A DNA stretch of 64,000 nucleotides. It comes from Streptomyces fuscichromogenes (GTDB lineage Bacteria; Actinomycetota; Actinomycetes; Streptomycetales; Streptomycetaceae). The notes under the pieces were generated by a model. The model was given only the letters and a program-made list of their open reading frames with translations, was not told where the DNA came from and did not search any database. A program made the translations under genes and the position numbers. How positions within the stretch are numbered: the first letter of the stretch is position 1; each line of letters starts with the position of its first letter. Below are positions 45,670-53,883 of this stretch, piece by piece. The stretch lies in NCBI RefSeq assembly GCF_014645815.1, contig NZ_BMML01000018.1:124001-188000 (forward strand), read 5' to 3'.

Positions 45670-47585
45670 CTCACGATGGTCGCGACCGGGAGCTTCTCGA
45701 CACGGATCGCCGACGCCTTGAACTCCGCGGTCCCCGCGATCGGGCAGTTGGCCTCGATCGTCAGCTGGTTGGTGTCCACCTCGTCGGGAAAGTGCATGGT
45801 CATGAAGGCGAGACCGGGGCGCAGCGCCGTGTCGATCCAGACCGGGGCGACCACCGCGCCCCGCCGCGAGGACACCCGGACCTCTTCGCCGACGACCACC
45901 CCGTACCGCTCGGCGTCCTCCGGGCACAGCTCGATGTACTCGCCGCGCCGCAGCGGGGACGGGTAACCGCCGCTCTGCACACCGGTGTTGTAGGAGTCGA
46001 GCCGGCGCCCGGTGGTCAGCCGGACGGGATACTCCTCGTCGGTCAGGTCGACCGGCGGATCGTGCCGGACCAGCCCGAAAGGCGCCGGCGTCCCGCGCCG
46101 CTCCGGCTCCGTCTCCCACAACCTGCCGTGCAGGTACGTCGGTTCGAGCCGCTCGGTGCTCGGGCACGGCCACTGGATGCCCTGGTGCTCGGCGAGACGG
46201 TCGTACGTCATCCCGTAGTGGTCCGGGGAGACCGAGCGCAGTTCGTTCCAGACGGCCTCCGAGTCGGCGTACTTCCAGTCGTGGCCGAGCCGGGCCGCCA
46301 GCGCGCAGAGGATGTCGATGTCCTCGCGGGCCTCGCCGGGCGGGGTCACGGCCCGGCGCACCCGCTGGACCCGCCGTTCGCTGTTGGTGGTGGTGCCCTC
46401 GGTCTCCGCCCAGCCCGCGGTCGCCGGCAGTACCACGTCCGCCAGCTCCGCCGTCCTCGTGAGGAAGATGTCCTGGACGACCAGGAAGTCGAGGGCCGTC
46501 AGCCGTCGTACCGCCTGCTCGCTGTCGGCCTCCGACTGGGCCGGGTTCTCGCCGATGCAGTAGACCGCCTTCAGCGTGCCCTCCTCCATCGCCTCGAACA
46601 TCTCGGTGAGGTTCAGCCCGTAGTGCGGCCGGATCACCGTGTCCCAGGCCGACTCGAACTTCAGCCGGGTGTCCGGGTCGAGGATGTCCTGGAAGCCGGG
46701 CAGGCGGTTGGGGATCGCGCCCATGTCGCCGCCGCCCTGCACGTTGTTCTGGCCGCGCAGCGGCTGCAACCCGGCACCCCAGCGGCCCACCTGGCCGGTG
46801 AGCAGGGAGAGGTTGATCAGGGCGCGGACGTTGTCGGTGCCGTTGTGATGCTCGGTGATGCCGAGCGTCCAGCACAGCTGGGCGCGCTCGGCACGGGCGT
46901 AGGCGTGCGCCAACTCCCTTATCGCACGCGCCGGTACGCCCGTCACCTTTTCGGCGAGGGAGAGCGTCCAGGGCGCCACGAGCGCCCGGTACGCCTCGAA
47001 GCCGGTGGTCGCCCGCCGGATGAACGCCTCGTTGGCCAGCCCCGCGTGGATGATCTCCCGGCCGATCGCGTGCGCCATCGGGATGTCCGTGCCGACGTTC
47101 AGCCCGAGCCAGCTCTCCGCCCACTCGGCGGTGGAGGTGCGGCGCGGGTCGACGGCGTACATCCGGGCGCCGCCGCGGATCCCCTTCAGCACGTGCTGGA
47201 AGAAGATCGGGTGCGCGAAGCGGGCGTTGGAGCCCCACATCACGATGACGTCGGTGTGCTCGATCTCCTCGTAGGAGGACGTGCCGCCGCCGGAGCCGAA
47301 CGCGGCCGAGAGACCGGCGACGCTCGGGGCGTGGCAGGTCCGGTTGCAGGAGTCGACGTTGTTGGTGCCCATCACCACCCGGGCGAACTTCTGTGCGACG
47401 TAGTTCGTCTCGTTGGTGGCGCGGGCGCAGGAGAACATCCCGAACGCGTCCCGGTTGCGCTCCAGGCCGCGGGCCACGCGGTCCAGGGCCTCCGGCCAGT
47501 CCGCCCGCCGGAACGGTTCGTCGCGCGCGTCCCTGACCAGCGGGTGGGTGAGACGGGGGTAGGTCTTCGGCTGCCTTTTCCTCAT
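45666..47585 (-). CDS. Formate dehydrogenase alpha subunit, molybdopterin half (split FdsA C-terminus)
   Basis: This 639-residue molybdopterin oxidoreductase lacks the N-terminal Fe4S4 domain and starts where that domain would end (YPRLTHPLVRD...WPEALDRVARGL). Cys84 in DSCNRTCHAPSV is at the position of the Mo-ligating Sec/Cys of FdhF, and the adjacent His and Arg contexts (GTNNVDS, QNNVQGGGD) are kept. The C-terminal molydop_binding domain is complete. With the iron-sulfur half and the NuoE/F-like subunit it should form a cytoplasmic NAD+-dependent formate dehydrogenase. The ATG overlaps the PanE-like stop. Confidence 0.93.
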   Translation of the reverse strand: MRKRQPKTYPRLTHPLVRDARDEPFRRADWPEALDRVARGLERNRDAFGMFSCARATNETNYVAQKFARVVMGTNNVDSCNRTCHAPSVAGLSAAFGSGGGTSSYEEIEHTDVIVMWGSNARFAHPIFFQHVLKGIRGGARMYAVDPRRTSTAEWAESWLGLNVGTDIPMAHAIGREIIHAGLANEAFIRRATTGFEAYRALVAPWTLSLAEKVTGVPARAIRELAHAYARAERAQLCWTLGITEHHNGTDNVRALINLSLLTGQVGRWGAGLQPLRGQNNVQGGGDMGAIPNRLPGFQDILDPDTRLKFESAWDTVIRPHYGLNLTEMFEAMEEGTLKAVYCIGENPAQSEADSEQAVRRLTALDFLVVQDIFLTRTAELADVVLPATAGWAETEGTTTNSERRVQRVRRAVTPPGEAREDIDILCALAARLGHDWKYADSEAVWNELRSVSPDHYGMTYDRLAEHQGIQWPCPSTERLEPTYLHGRLWETEPERRGTPAPFGLVRHDPPVDLTDEEYPVRLTTGRRLDSYNTGVQSGGYPSPLRRGEYIELCPEDAERYGVVVGEEVRVSSRRGAVVAPVWIDTALRPGLAFMTMHFPDEVDTNQLTIEANCPIAGTAEFKASAIRVEKLPVATIVR

Positions 47586-48553
47586 GCGGCGCTCCTCAGC
47601 GCGAGCAGGTCCGAGATGGCGTGCACGGTGCGCAGGGTGGGCACCGGTACGCCGGTGATCCCCGCCAGCTCGACGACGGCGGCGAGCAGCACGTCGAGTT
47701 CCAGCGGTTTGCCGCGTTCCAGGTCCTGGAGCGTGGAGGTGCGGTGGTCGCCGACCTTCTCGGCGCCCGCCAGCCGGCGTTCGATGGAGACCCCGACCTC
47801 GCAGCCGAGCGCCTCGGCGACGTCGAGCGTCTCGCGCATCATGATCTCGATGACCCGGCGGGTGCCGCCGTGCAGGCACATCTGCCGCATGGTGGCGCGG
47901 GCCAGCGCGCTGATCGGGTTGAAGGAGATGTTGCCGAGCAGCTTGAGCCAGATGTCGTTGCGCAGGTCAGGCTCCACCGGGCACTTCAGCCCGCCGGTCC
48001 GCATGGCCTCGCTGAACCGCAGACAGCGCCCCGACACGCTGCGGTCGGGCTCGCCGATCGAGAACCTGGTGCCCTCCAAGTGCCGTACCACGCCCGGGGC
48101 TTCGAGTTCGGTGGCGGCGTAGACCACGCAGCCGAGGGCGCGTTCGGGGGCGAGTACGGCGCTGACGGCACCGCCCGGGTCGACGCTCTCGACGCGGTGG
48201 CCGTCGTAGGGGCCGCCGTGCCGGTGGAAGTACCACCAGGGGATGCCGTTCTGGGCGGCGACCACCGTCGTCCGCTCGTGCAGCAGCGGCTCGACCAGCG
48301 GCCCGCACGCCGCGTACGAGTTGGCCTTCAGACCCAGGAAGACATAGTCGACCGGGCCGACCTCGGCCGGGTCGTCTGTGGCGTGGGCGTGCGCGGTGAA
48401 GTCGCCGCGCGGGCTCAGCACCCGTACTCCGTACTGCCTCATGGCCGCCAGATGGGGTCCACGGGCGATGAGGTGCACGTCGGCGCCCGCGCGGTGGAGC
48501 GCGGCACCGACGTAGGCGCCGATGGCACCGGCGCCGAGGACTGCGACTTTCAC
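47582..48553 (-). CDS. 2-dehydropantoate 2-reductase-like (ApbA/PanE family)
   Basis: This 323-residue protein has an N-terminal NADP-binding fold (KVAVLGAGAIGAYVGAALHRAGADVHLIARG) and the ketopantoate reductase C-terminal domain (Lys in LRNDIWLKLLGNISFNP). It is the first gene of the formate dehydrogenase operon, and its stop overlaps the next ATG. In this context it may reduce a 2-keto acid related to C2/C1 metabolism and not make pantoate, but that is inference. Confidence 0.88.
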   Translation of the reverse strand: MKVAVLGAGAIGAYVGAALHRAGADVHLIARGPHLAAMRQYGVRVLSPRGDFTAHAHATDDPAEVGPVDYVFLGLKANSYAACGPLVEPLLHERTTVVAAQNGIPWWYFHRHGGPYDGHRVESVDPGGAVSAVLAPERALGCVVYAATELEAPGVVRHLEGTRFSIGEPDRSVSGRCLRFSEAMRTGGLKCPVEPDLRNDIWLKLLGNISFNPISALARATMRQMCLHGGTRRVIEIMMRETLDVAEALGCEVGVSIERRLAGAEKVGDHRTSTLQDLERGKPLELDVLLAAVVELAGITGVPVPTLRTVHAISDLLALRSAA

Positions 48554-48626
48554 GGAACACTCCGTTCGGTTTGAGGGATACCGCGGAGGCGGCCGAGGAG
48601 CGGCCGAATCGTGTCGACGAAATATT

Positions 48627-48635
48627 GTCTACAGT
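48627..48635. promoter_or_regulatory. GTCTACAGT operator-like site in the fdh/OFA divergent promoter
   Basis: The 9-mer lies in an AT-rich patch (ATTGTCTACAGTATGG) between the divergent PanE-like and OFA genes. Its exact reverse complement, ACTGTAGAC, occurs upstream of the GntR-family gene at 51366-51374. The TGT-CT-ACA core is the form bound by FadR/FCD-type GntR regulators. Confidence 0.6.
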
Positions 48636-48708
48636 ATGGACTTGACCGCGACAAGAGTCCCGACCATGACCGTTCAGCGCATTCTGGATACCGCTCATCG
48701 CATACGAT

Positions 48709-48752
48709 CGAACGGTCGGGTTCTCAACCGCCTTGCGGGGCCCTACCGTTCG
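48709..48752 (+). promoter_or_regulatory. Leader inverted repeat CGAACGGT/ACCGTTCG upstream of the OFA gene
   Basis: Eight-base perfect arms enclose 28 bases that could fold as a hairpin just before the OFA ATG (48759). The loop shares a coding-like pattern with the leader of the FabH-like gene (near 50290-50325). Confidence 0.45.
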
Positions 48753-48758
48753 GGACTC

Positions 48759-50087
48759 ATGAGCAGCCCCCCTGTAGCACCCCCGGGCTGGAGCCGCTGG
48801 CTCGTCCCGCCCGCCGCCCTCTCCGTCCATCTCTCCATCGGCCAGGCCTACGCCTGGAGCGTGTTCAAGCCGCCGCTCGAATCCGCGCTGAACCTGAGCG
48901 GCACCCAGAGCGCGCTGCCCTTCCAGCTCGCGATCGTGATGCTCGGTCTGTCGGCCGCGTTCGGCGGCACCCTGGTCGAGCGCAACGGACCGCGCTGGGC
49001 CATGACGGTGGCCCTGATCTGCTTCTCCTCCGGCTTCCTGATCTCCGCCCTCGGCGCCGAGACCAAGCAGTTCTGGCTGATCGTCCTCGGCTACGGCTTC
49101 GTCGGCGGCATCGGCCTGGGCATCGGCTACATCTCGCCCGTCTCCACACTGATCAAGTGGTTCCCGGACCGCCCCGGTATGGCCACCGGCATCGCCATCA
49201 TGGGCTTCGGCGGCGGAGCGCTGATCGCCTCGCCCTGGTCCGCGCAGATGCTCTCGTCCTTCGGCAGTGACAACGATGGCATCGCACTCGCCTTCCTGGT
49301 GCACGGGCTGTCGTACGCCGTCTTCATGACCCTCGGCGTGCTGCTGATCCGCGTCCCGCGCGGCGAGAAGCCGGTCGCGGACGTGCCGAGCGCCTTCGAG
49401 GGGGTCCAGGTCTCCGCGAACAGCGCGATCCGCACCCCGCAGTTCTGGTGCCTGTGGGTCGTGCTCTGCATGAACGTGACCGCCGGCATCGGCATCCTGG
49501 AGAAGGCCGCCCCGATGATCACGGACTTCTTCGCCGACAGCTCCACCCCGGTGACGGTGTCCGCGGCGGCCGGGTTCGTCGCCCTGCTGTCCGCCGCCAA
49601 CATGGCGGGCCGGATCGGCTGGTCGTCCACCTCCGACCTGATCGGCCGCAAGAACATCTACCGCGTCTACCTCGGCGTCGGTGCCCTGATGTACCTGCTG
49701 ATCACCCTCTTCGGCGACTCCTCCAAACCGCTGTTCATCCTCTGCGCGCTGGTGATCCTCTCCTTCTACGGCGGCGGCTTCGCCACTGTCCCCGCCTACC
49801 TCAAGGACCTCTTCGGCACCTACCAGGTCGGCGCCATCCACGGCCGGCTGCTCACCGCCTGGTCGCTCGCCGGGGTGCTCGGCCCGCTGATCGTCAACTG
49901 GATAGCCGACCACCAGAAGGACGCCGGCAAGCACGGCTCCGACCTGTACACCCTGTCCTTCGGCATCATGATCGGCCTGCTCGTCATCGGCTTCGTCGCC
50001 AACGAACTCGTCCGGCCGGTCGACGCCCGCCACCACATCCCCGCCCCGAGGGAGGCAGTCGATGTCGAACGACAGCAGCCGGCCTGA
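48759..50087 (+). CDS. OFA-family MFS transporter (oxalate/formate antiporter-like), copy 1
   Basis: This 442-residue protein has twelve predicted membrane segments. The OFA signature is seen in HLSIGQAYAWSVFKPPL and in GLGIGYISPVSTLIKWFPDRPGMATG. It probably exchanges or imports small carboxylates such as oxalate or formate. It diverges from the formate dehydrogenase operon, which would oxidise imported formate. The start at ATG 48759 is chosen because family similarity begins there. A short coupled gene overlapping its 3' end encodes a likely small subunit. Confidence 0.92.
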   Translation: MSSPPVAPPGWSRWLVPPAALSVHLSIGQAYAWSVFKPPLESALNLSGTQSALPFQLAIVMLGLSAAFGGTLVERNGPRWAMTVALICFSSGFLISALGAETKQFWLIVLGYGFVGGIGLGIGYISPVSTLIKWFPDRPGMATGIAIMGFGGGALIASPWSAQMLSSFGSDNDGIALAFLVHGLSYAVFMTLGVLLIRVPRGEKPVADVPSAFEGVQVSANSAIRTPQFWCLWVVLCMNVTAGIGILEKAAPMITDFFADSSTPVTVSAAAGFVALLSAANMAGRIGWSSTSDLIGRKNIYRVYLGVGALMYLLITLFGDSSKPLFILCALVILSFYGGGFATVPAYLKDLFGTYQVGAIHGRLLTAWSLAGVLGPLIVNWIADHQKDAGKHGSDLYTLSFGIMIGLLVIGFVANELVRPVDARHHIPAPREAVDVERQQPA

Positions 50088-50196
50088 GCCCGACCGCCGC
50101 TGGCTGATCGCCGTGGCCTGGCTCTGGGTGGGCGCGCCCTTCGCCTACGGCGTGTACGAACTCGTACAGAAGGCGACACAGCTGTTCAACGGCTGA
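50062..50196 (+). CDS. OFA/MFS transporter small subunit (44 residues)
   Basis: This 44-residue peptide starts at ATG 50062 after GAGGGAGGCAG, inside the end of the OFA gene in another frame. It has a short charged N-terminus (DRRWLI) and one hydrophobic helix (IAVAWLWVGAPFAYGVYELV). Short one-helix proteins of this kind are recurrently encoded after actinobacterial OFA transporters and annotated as MFS transporter small subunit. The 26-base overlap implies translational coupling. Confidence 0.82.
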   Translation: MSNDSSRPEPDRRWLIAVAWLWVGAPFAYGVYELVQKATQLFNG

Positions 50197-50343
50197 ACCG
50201 GAAGCATGTTCGGGCGTCCGAGGGTCTGCAAGAAGCCGACAACTCGGGCGCTCGTTTCCTGTGGCCTTACGTGTCCTCGTACCCGTGAGTCACTGAACAG
50301 ACTGGTGGGCCCATACCGAGGCAACGAGGGGGACCCACCACCC

Positions 50344-51291
50344 ATGAACGGCTCGCGCATCGCCGCCGTCGGCCACTACCAGCCCGCGAAGGTACTCACC
50401 AACGAGGACCTGGCGAGCATGGTCGACACCAGTGACGAGTGGATCCGCAGCCGGGTGGGCATCAACACCCGGCACATCGCGGGCCCCGACGAACCCGTCG
50501 ACGAACTGGCCGCACACGCCGCGGCCAAGGCCCTCGCCGCGGCCGGCCTCACCCCCGCGGACATCGACCTGGTCCTGGTCGCCACCTCCACCGCGATCGA
50601 CCGCTCCCCGAACATGGCCGCCCGCGTCGCCGCCCGGCTCGGCATCCCGCAGCCGGCCGCGATAGACATCAACGTGGTGTGCGCCGGCTTCACCCACGCG
50701 CTCGCCACCGCCGACCACACCGTCCGGGCGGGCGCCGCCACCCGTGCGCTGGTCATCGGCGCCGACAAGATGTCCGAGGTGACGGACTGGACCGACCGCA
50801 CGACGTGTGTCCTGGTCGGCGACGGGGCGGGCGCGGCCGTGGTCGAGGCGTGCGGGCCGGGCGAGGAGCCCGGGATCGGGCCGGTGCTGTGGGGCTCGGT
50901 CCCCGAGATGAGCCACGCCGTACGGATCGAGGGCACCCCGCCCCGGTTCGCGCAGGAGGGGCAGAGCGTCTACCGCTGGGCCACCACCCAGCTGCCGCCC
51001 ATCGCCCGGCGCGCCTGCGAGAAGGCCGGGGTCACCCCCGCCGACCTCGCGGCGGTCGTGCTGCACCAGGCGAACCTGCGCATCATCGAGCCGCTCGCCG
51101 CGAAGATCGGCGCGGTCAACGCGGTCGTCGCCCGTGACGTCGTCGAGTCGGGGAACACCTCGGCCGCGAGCATCCCGCTGGCCTTCTCCAAGCTGGTCGA
51201 ACAGGGGCGGATCTCCAGCGGCGACCCGGTCCTGCTGTTCGGCTTCGGCGGCAACCTCTCCTACGCCGGCCAGGTCGTCCGCTGTCCGTGA
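50344..51291 (+). CDS. FabH-like 3-oxoacyl-ACP synthase III family protein
   Basis: This 315-residue thiolase-fold enzyme has the catalytic triad of KAS III: Cys113 in INVVCAGFTHAL, His in VLHQANLRI, and Asn in ESGNTSAASIPLAF. The start at ATG 50344 (MNGSRIAAVGHYQPAKVLTNEDL) matches FabH N-termini; GAGGGGGACC precedes it. Located after the OFA transporter and before a GntR regulator, it may serve a side pathway and not primary fatty acid synthesis, since no fabD or acpP is near. Confidence 0.92.
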   Translation: MNGSRIAAVGHYQPAKVLTNEDLASMVDTSDEWIRSRVGINTRHIAGPDEPVDELAAHAAAKALAAAGLTPADIDLVLVATSTAIDRSPNMAARVAARLGIPQPAAIDINVVCAGFTHALATADHTVRAGAATRALVIGADKMSEVTDWTDRTTCVLVGDGAGAAVVEACGPGEEPGIGPVLWGSVPEMSHAVRIEGTPPRFAQEGQSVYRWATTQLPPIARRACEKAGVTPADLAAVVLHQANLRIIEPLAAKIGAVNAVVARDVVESGNTSAASIPLAFSKLVEQGRISSGDPVLLFGFGGNLSYAGQVVRCP

Positions 51292-51365
51292 GCGGCGCCG
51301 CGCCGGGCGGTCCGGGCCGGGCGCCGTGCCCGGCACCCGCTCCGCCCGGCTTCTGGGCACCGTAG

Positions 51366-51374
51366 ACTGTAGAC
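51366..51374. promoter_or_regulatory. ACTGTAGAC operator-like site upstream of the GntR gene
   Basis: This is the exact reverse complement of the GTCTACAGT site at 48627. It lies in GTAGACTGTAGACG with a partial direct repeat, about 60 bases before the GntR start, consistent with autoregulation. Confidence 0.6.
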
Positions 51375-51432
51375 GAAAGACAATCGATACTGAGACGGAC
51401 TCGCTGCGCGTCTGCCGAGGAGGGGGAGACCG

Positions 51433-52110
51433 ATGCTGTCTGCCGGACTGCCGCAGGGTGCGGTGCCGAAGCTGGAACGCCCCGGCCCGCTCCGCGACCG
51501 CGTGTACGAGGCGCTGCTGGAACTCATCACCACCCGCGCCCTCCAGCCCGGCCAGCACCTGGTCGAGAGCGAACTCGCCGGCCATCTGGGCGTCTCCCGG
51601 CAGCCGGTGCGCGAGGCGCTCCAGCGGCTGAACACCGAGGGCTGGGTCGACCTGCGGCCCGCCCAGGGCGCGTTCGTGCACGAGCCGACGGAGGCGGAGG
51701 CCGACCAACTCCTCACGGTCCGGACCCTGTTGGAGGCCGAGGCGGCGCGGCTGGCGGCCGCCAACGCGGGCAGCGCGGGAGTGGCCGCCCTCGAATCCCT
51801 CTGCGCCGAGGGCGAGCAGGCGGTCGCTGCGGACGAGGTGGACGAGGCCGTCGCCCTGAACGCCGCGTTCCACGCCAAGATCATGGACCTGGCCGGCAAC
51901 ACCGTCCTCGCCGGACTCGCCGCCCAGGTCGACCGCCGGGTCCGCTGGTACTACACCCCGGTGGCCCGCCAGCGCGGCCGGCAGTCCTGGATCGAGCACC
52001 GCGAACTGATCGCGGCGATCACGGCCCGCGACGAACAGCTGGCGACCCGCCTGATGCGCGAACACACGGAGCACACCCGGCGGTCGTACCACGAGCAGGC
52101 GAAGTCCTGA
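51433..52110 (+). CDS. GntR-family regulator with FCD domain
   Basis: This 225-residue protein has an N-terminal winged helix (LRDRVYEALLELITTRALQPGQ...LGVSRQPVREALQRL) and a helical FCD ligand-binding domain with metal-type Asp/His positions (LNAAFHAKIMDLAGN; LMREHTEHTRRSY). FCD regulators sense small carboxylates. The operator-like 9-mer shared with the fdh/OFA divergent promoter suggests that it controls the formate/oxalate module. Confidence 0.92.
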   Translation: MLSAGLPQGAVPKLERPGPLRDRVYEALLELITTRALQPGQHLVESELAGHLGVSRQPVREALQRLNTEGWVDLRPAQGAFVHEPTEAEADQLLTVRTLLEAEAARLAAANAGSAGVAALESLCAEGEQAVAADEVDEAVALNAAFHAKIMDLAGNTVLAGLAAQVDRRVRWYYTPVARQRGRQSWIEHRELIAAITARDEQLATRLMREHTEHTRRSYHEQAKS

Positions 52111-52122
52111 ACCGGCGCGGCC

Positions 52123-53112
52123 TCACGGCAGCGTGACGAGGGCGATGCCGTCGGTCCCCGCGACGGCCAGCCGGGTGCCGTCGGGGTGCAGGGCGGCGAC
52201 GGGGCTCGGGACGCGGTCGCTGCCGAAACACCCCGATCTGAGGGGCACGGCCACCTCGGGCCACTCCGCGACGACGACCCCGGTGGCCGCGTCGAGCAGT
52301 CGCGGACAGCCCGGGAAGAGGATCACCTGGTCGCCACGGGGCAGCAGCAGGACGCCGGGCTCGGCATCGGCGACCGGGCTGCGGTGGAGCCAGTCCCGCT
52401 CCGACACCGACCACACCCCGAGGTGCCGCGGTGGCAGCCCGACCTGCTCCTCGTCGTCCCACTCCTCCGTTCCCGTCGCCAGGACCAGCCGGTCGGCGTC
52501 GAGCCAACAGCCCGCCGTCACCTCCCCGTTCAAGACCACGGACAACGGCAGCAGCCCGTCGCCGTCCAGGGTGCCGGGGTCGCTGAGCGCGAGCGCGGTG
52601 TCGTAGACCATGGCCGCTCCGAAGGGCTGCCAGTACCAGCCCACGGAGAGCAGGTGCCGGCCGTCCGGGCTCAGGCTCAGCCTGGAGTGGAAGACGTCCC
52701 GGGGCTCTCGGTCGCCCGCGGTGAGCCGCTCGCCGCTCGCCGCGTCCTCGATCTGGAGCACGTTGTACTCGTCGGGGCAGTGCACGACGACCTCGCGTCC
52801 GTCGCCCAACGCGCCCAGGGCGAGCGGGTAGTCGTACTCCGGCGCCTGGTAGGAGCTGCGGTTCAGCTCCCGCACGACCCGTTCGCCTTCGAGCAGCACC
52901 CCCTTGGTGCCACGCTCCTGGTACGCCGCGCAGTAGCGCCCCGAGGCGGAGGCGGCCCCGGCGTCGAACGGAAACGTCCATGCGCAGGTCGCCGCGCGCT
53001 CCACCCCGTCGCGGTCCCAGCGCCGACCGCCGCCGACCGTGGAGACCAACTCGTCGCCCTGCCACGCCAGCGACTTCGGCGCCGCCTTCACCGGTATCCA
53101 CTCCACGCTCAT
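52123..53112 (-). CDS. Predicted beta-propeller (WD40-like) protein of unknown function
   Basis: This 329-residue protein starts at the ATG preceded by GGAGGG. It consists of repeated short beta-strands with LSPDGRHLLSVGW- and LHPDGTRLAVAG-type blades typical of WD40/YVTN-like propellers. It has no signal peptide or membrane segment, so it is cytoplasmic. I recognise no enzyme motif. A frameshifted VOC-family gene lies immediately upstream on the same strand and overlaps its start. Confidence 0.75.
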   Translation of the reverse strand: MSVEWIPVKAAPKSLAWQGDELVSTVGGGRRWDRDGVERAATCAWTFPFDAGAASASGRYCAAYQERGTKGVLLEGERVVRELNRSSYQAPEYDYPLALGALGDGREVVVHCPDEYNVLQIEDAASGERLTAGDREPRDVFHSRLSLSPDGRHLLSVGWYWQPFGAAMVYDTALALSDPGTLDGDGLLPLSVVLNGEVTAGCWLDADRLVLATGTEEWDDEEQVGLPPRHLGVWSVSERDWLHRSPVADAEPGVLLLPRGDQVILFPGCPRLLDAATGVVVAEWPEVAVPLRSGCFGSDRVPSPVAALHPDGTRLAVAGTDGIALVTLP

Positions 53113-53544
53113 CGACGAGCCCTCCACTCCTGGGAGCCACTGCCGAATCCCCCGCCGGAATCTACGGGATCCCACGTGCCCCGCGTCGACCCGTTTTCCC
53201 GGCACAGGCGGAAGGGATGGCCAGCCGGATCGAACAGCACGCGGACGTGGTCCTGCGGCTGGTCCGGCGCGAGCACGGCTCCACCGGCGACGGCCTCGGC
53301 CACCGCCGCGTCCAGGTCGTCCACCTGGAAGTCGAGGAGCCTCATCGGGCGCTGCACACCGTCGGCCGGCGGCCTTGTGGAAGACCAGGCAGACGGCTCC
53401 CTGGGACGGTGCGACGACAGCCGTCCCGGGCTCCTCGTGCACGATCGGCCACTCCGGCAGTTCCGCGCAGAAGCGGGCCAGGAGCGCCGGATCCGGCACC
53501 TCCACGGCCGTTCCCCACCACCTGCCGCGCGCTCGGTACCGCAT
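53109..53544 (-). pseudogene. VOC-family (glyoxalase-like) gene broken by a frameshift/deletion
   Basis: The first half is read in one frame (MRYRARGRWWGTAVEVPDP, then VAPSQGAVCLVFHKA). The second half continues in another frame (PPADGVQRPMRLLDFQVDDL, then HPFRLCREN). Together they match a Streptomyces VOC/glyoxalase-like protein of about 130 residues. Several codons around 53370-53395, between the CLVFH strand and PPADG, appear deleted along with a frame change. Either the gene is inactive or the sequence has an error there. Confidence 0.7.
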
Positions 53545-53883
53545 GGGGGAACCTGTCGCGGTGCCACGGGAACTGTGCACAGACCGACGGGTGCCAGGTG
53601 ATCGGTGCCCCCGGTCCTATGACGGGGGGTACTGCTTCTTCCTCGGTCCCCTTTCGCGTGCTGCTGGCGGCCTAGTCACTCCGCGTGAGCTGCGCCCCGG
53701 ACGTCCTCCACGGCTGTCCGGGGCGCTCCTGTACCTGGGGCGGTCTCGGTGGCCTGCGTGCCCTCTCAGCCCCTCCGGGGCCCCGTGGGAGCCCGGAGGA
53801 CCCACACGAAAAGCCGGGGCCGACTGTCGGTGGGCGTCAGTACGATGTTCGTCACCTTCATGGCACTTGTGATCGGATGACCA

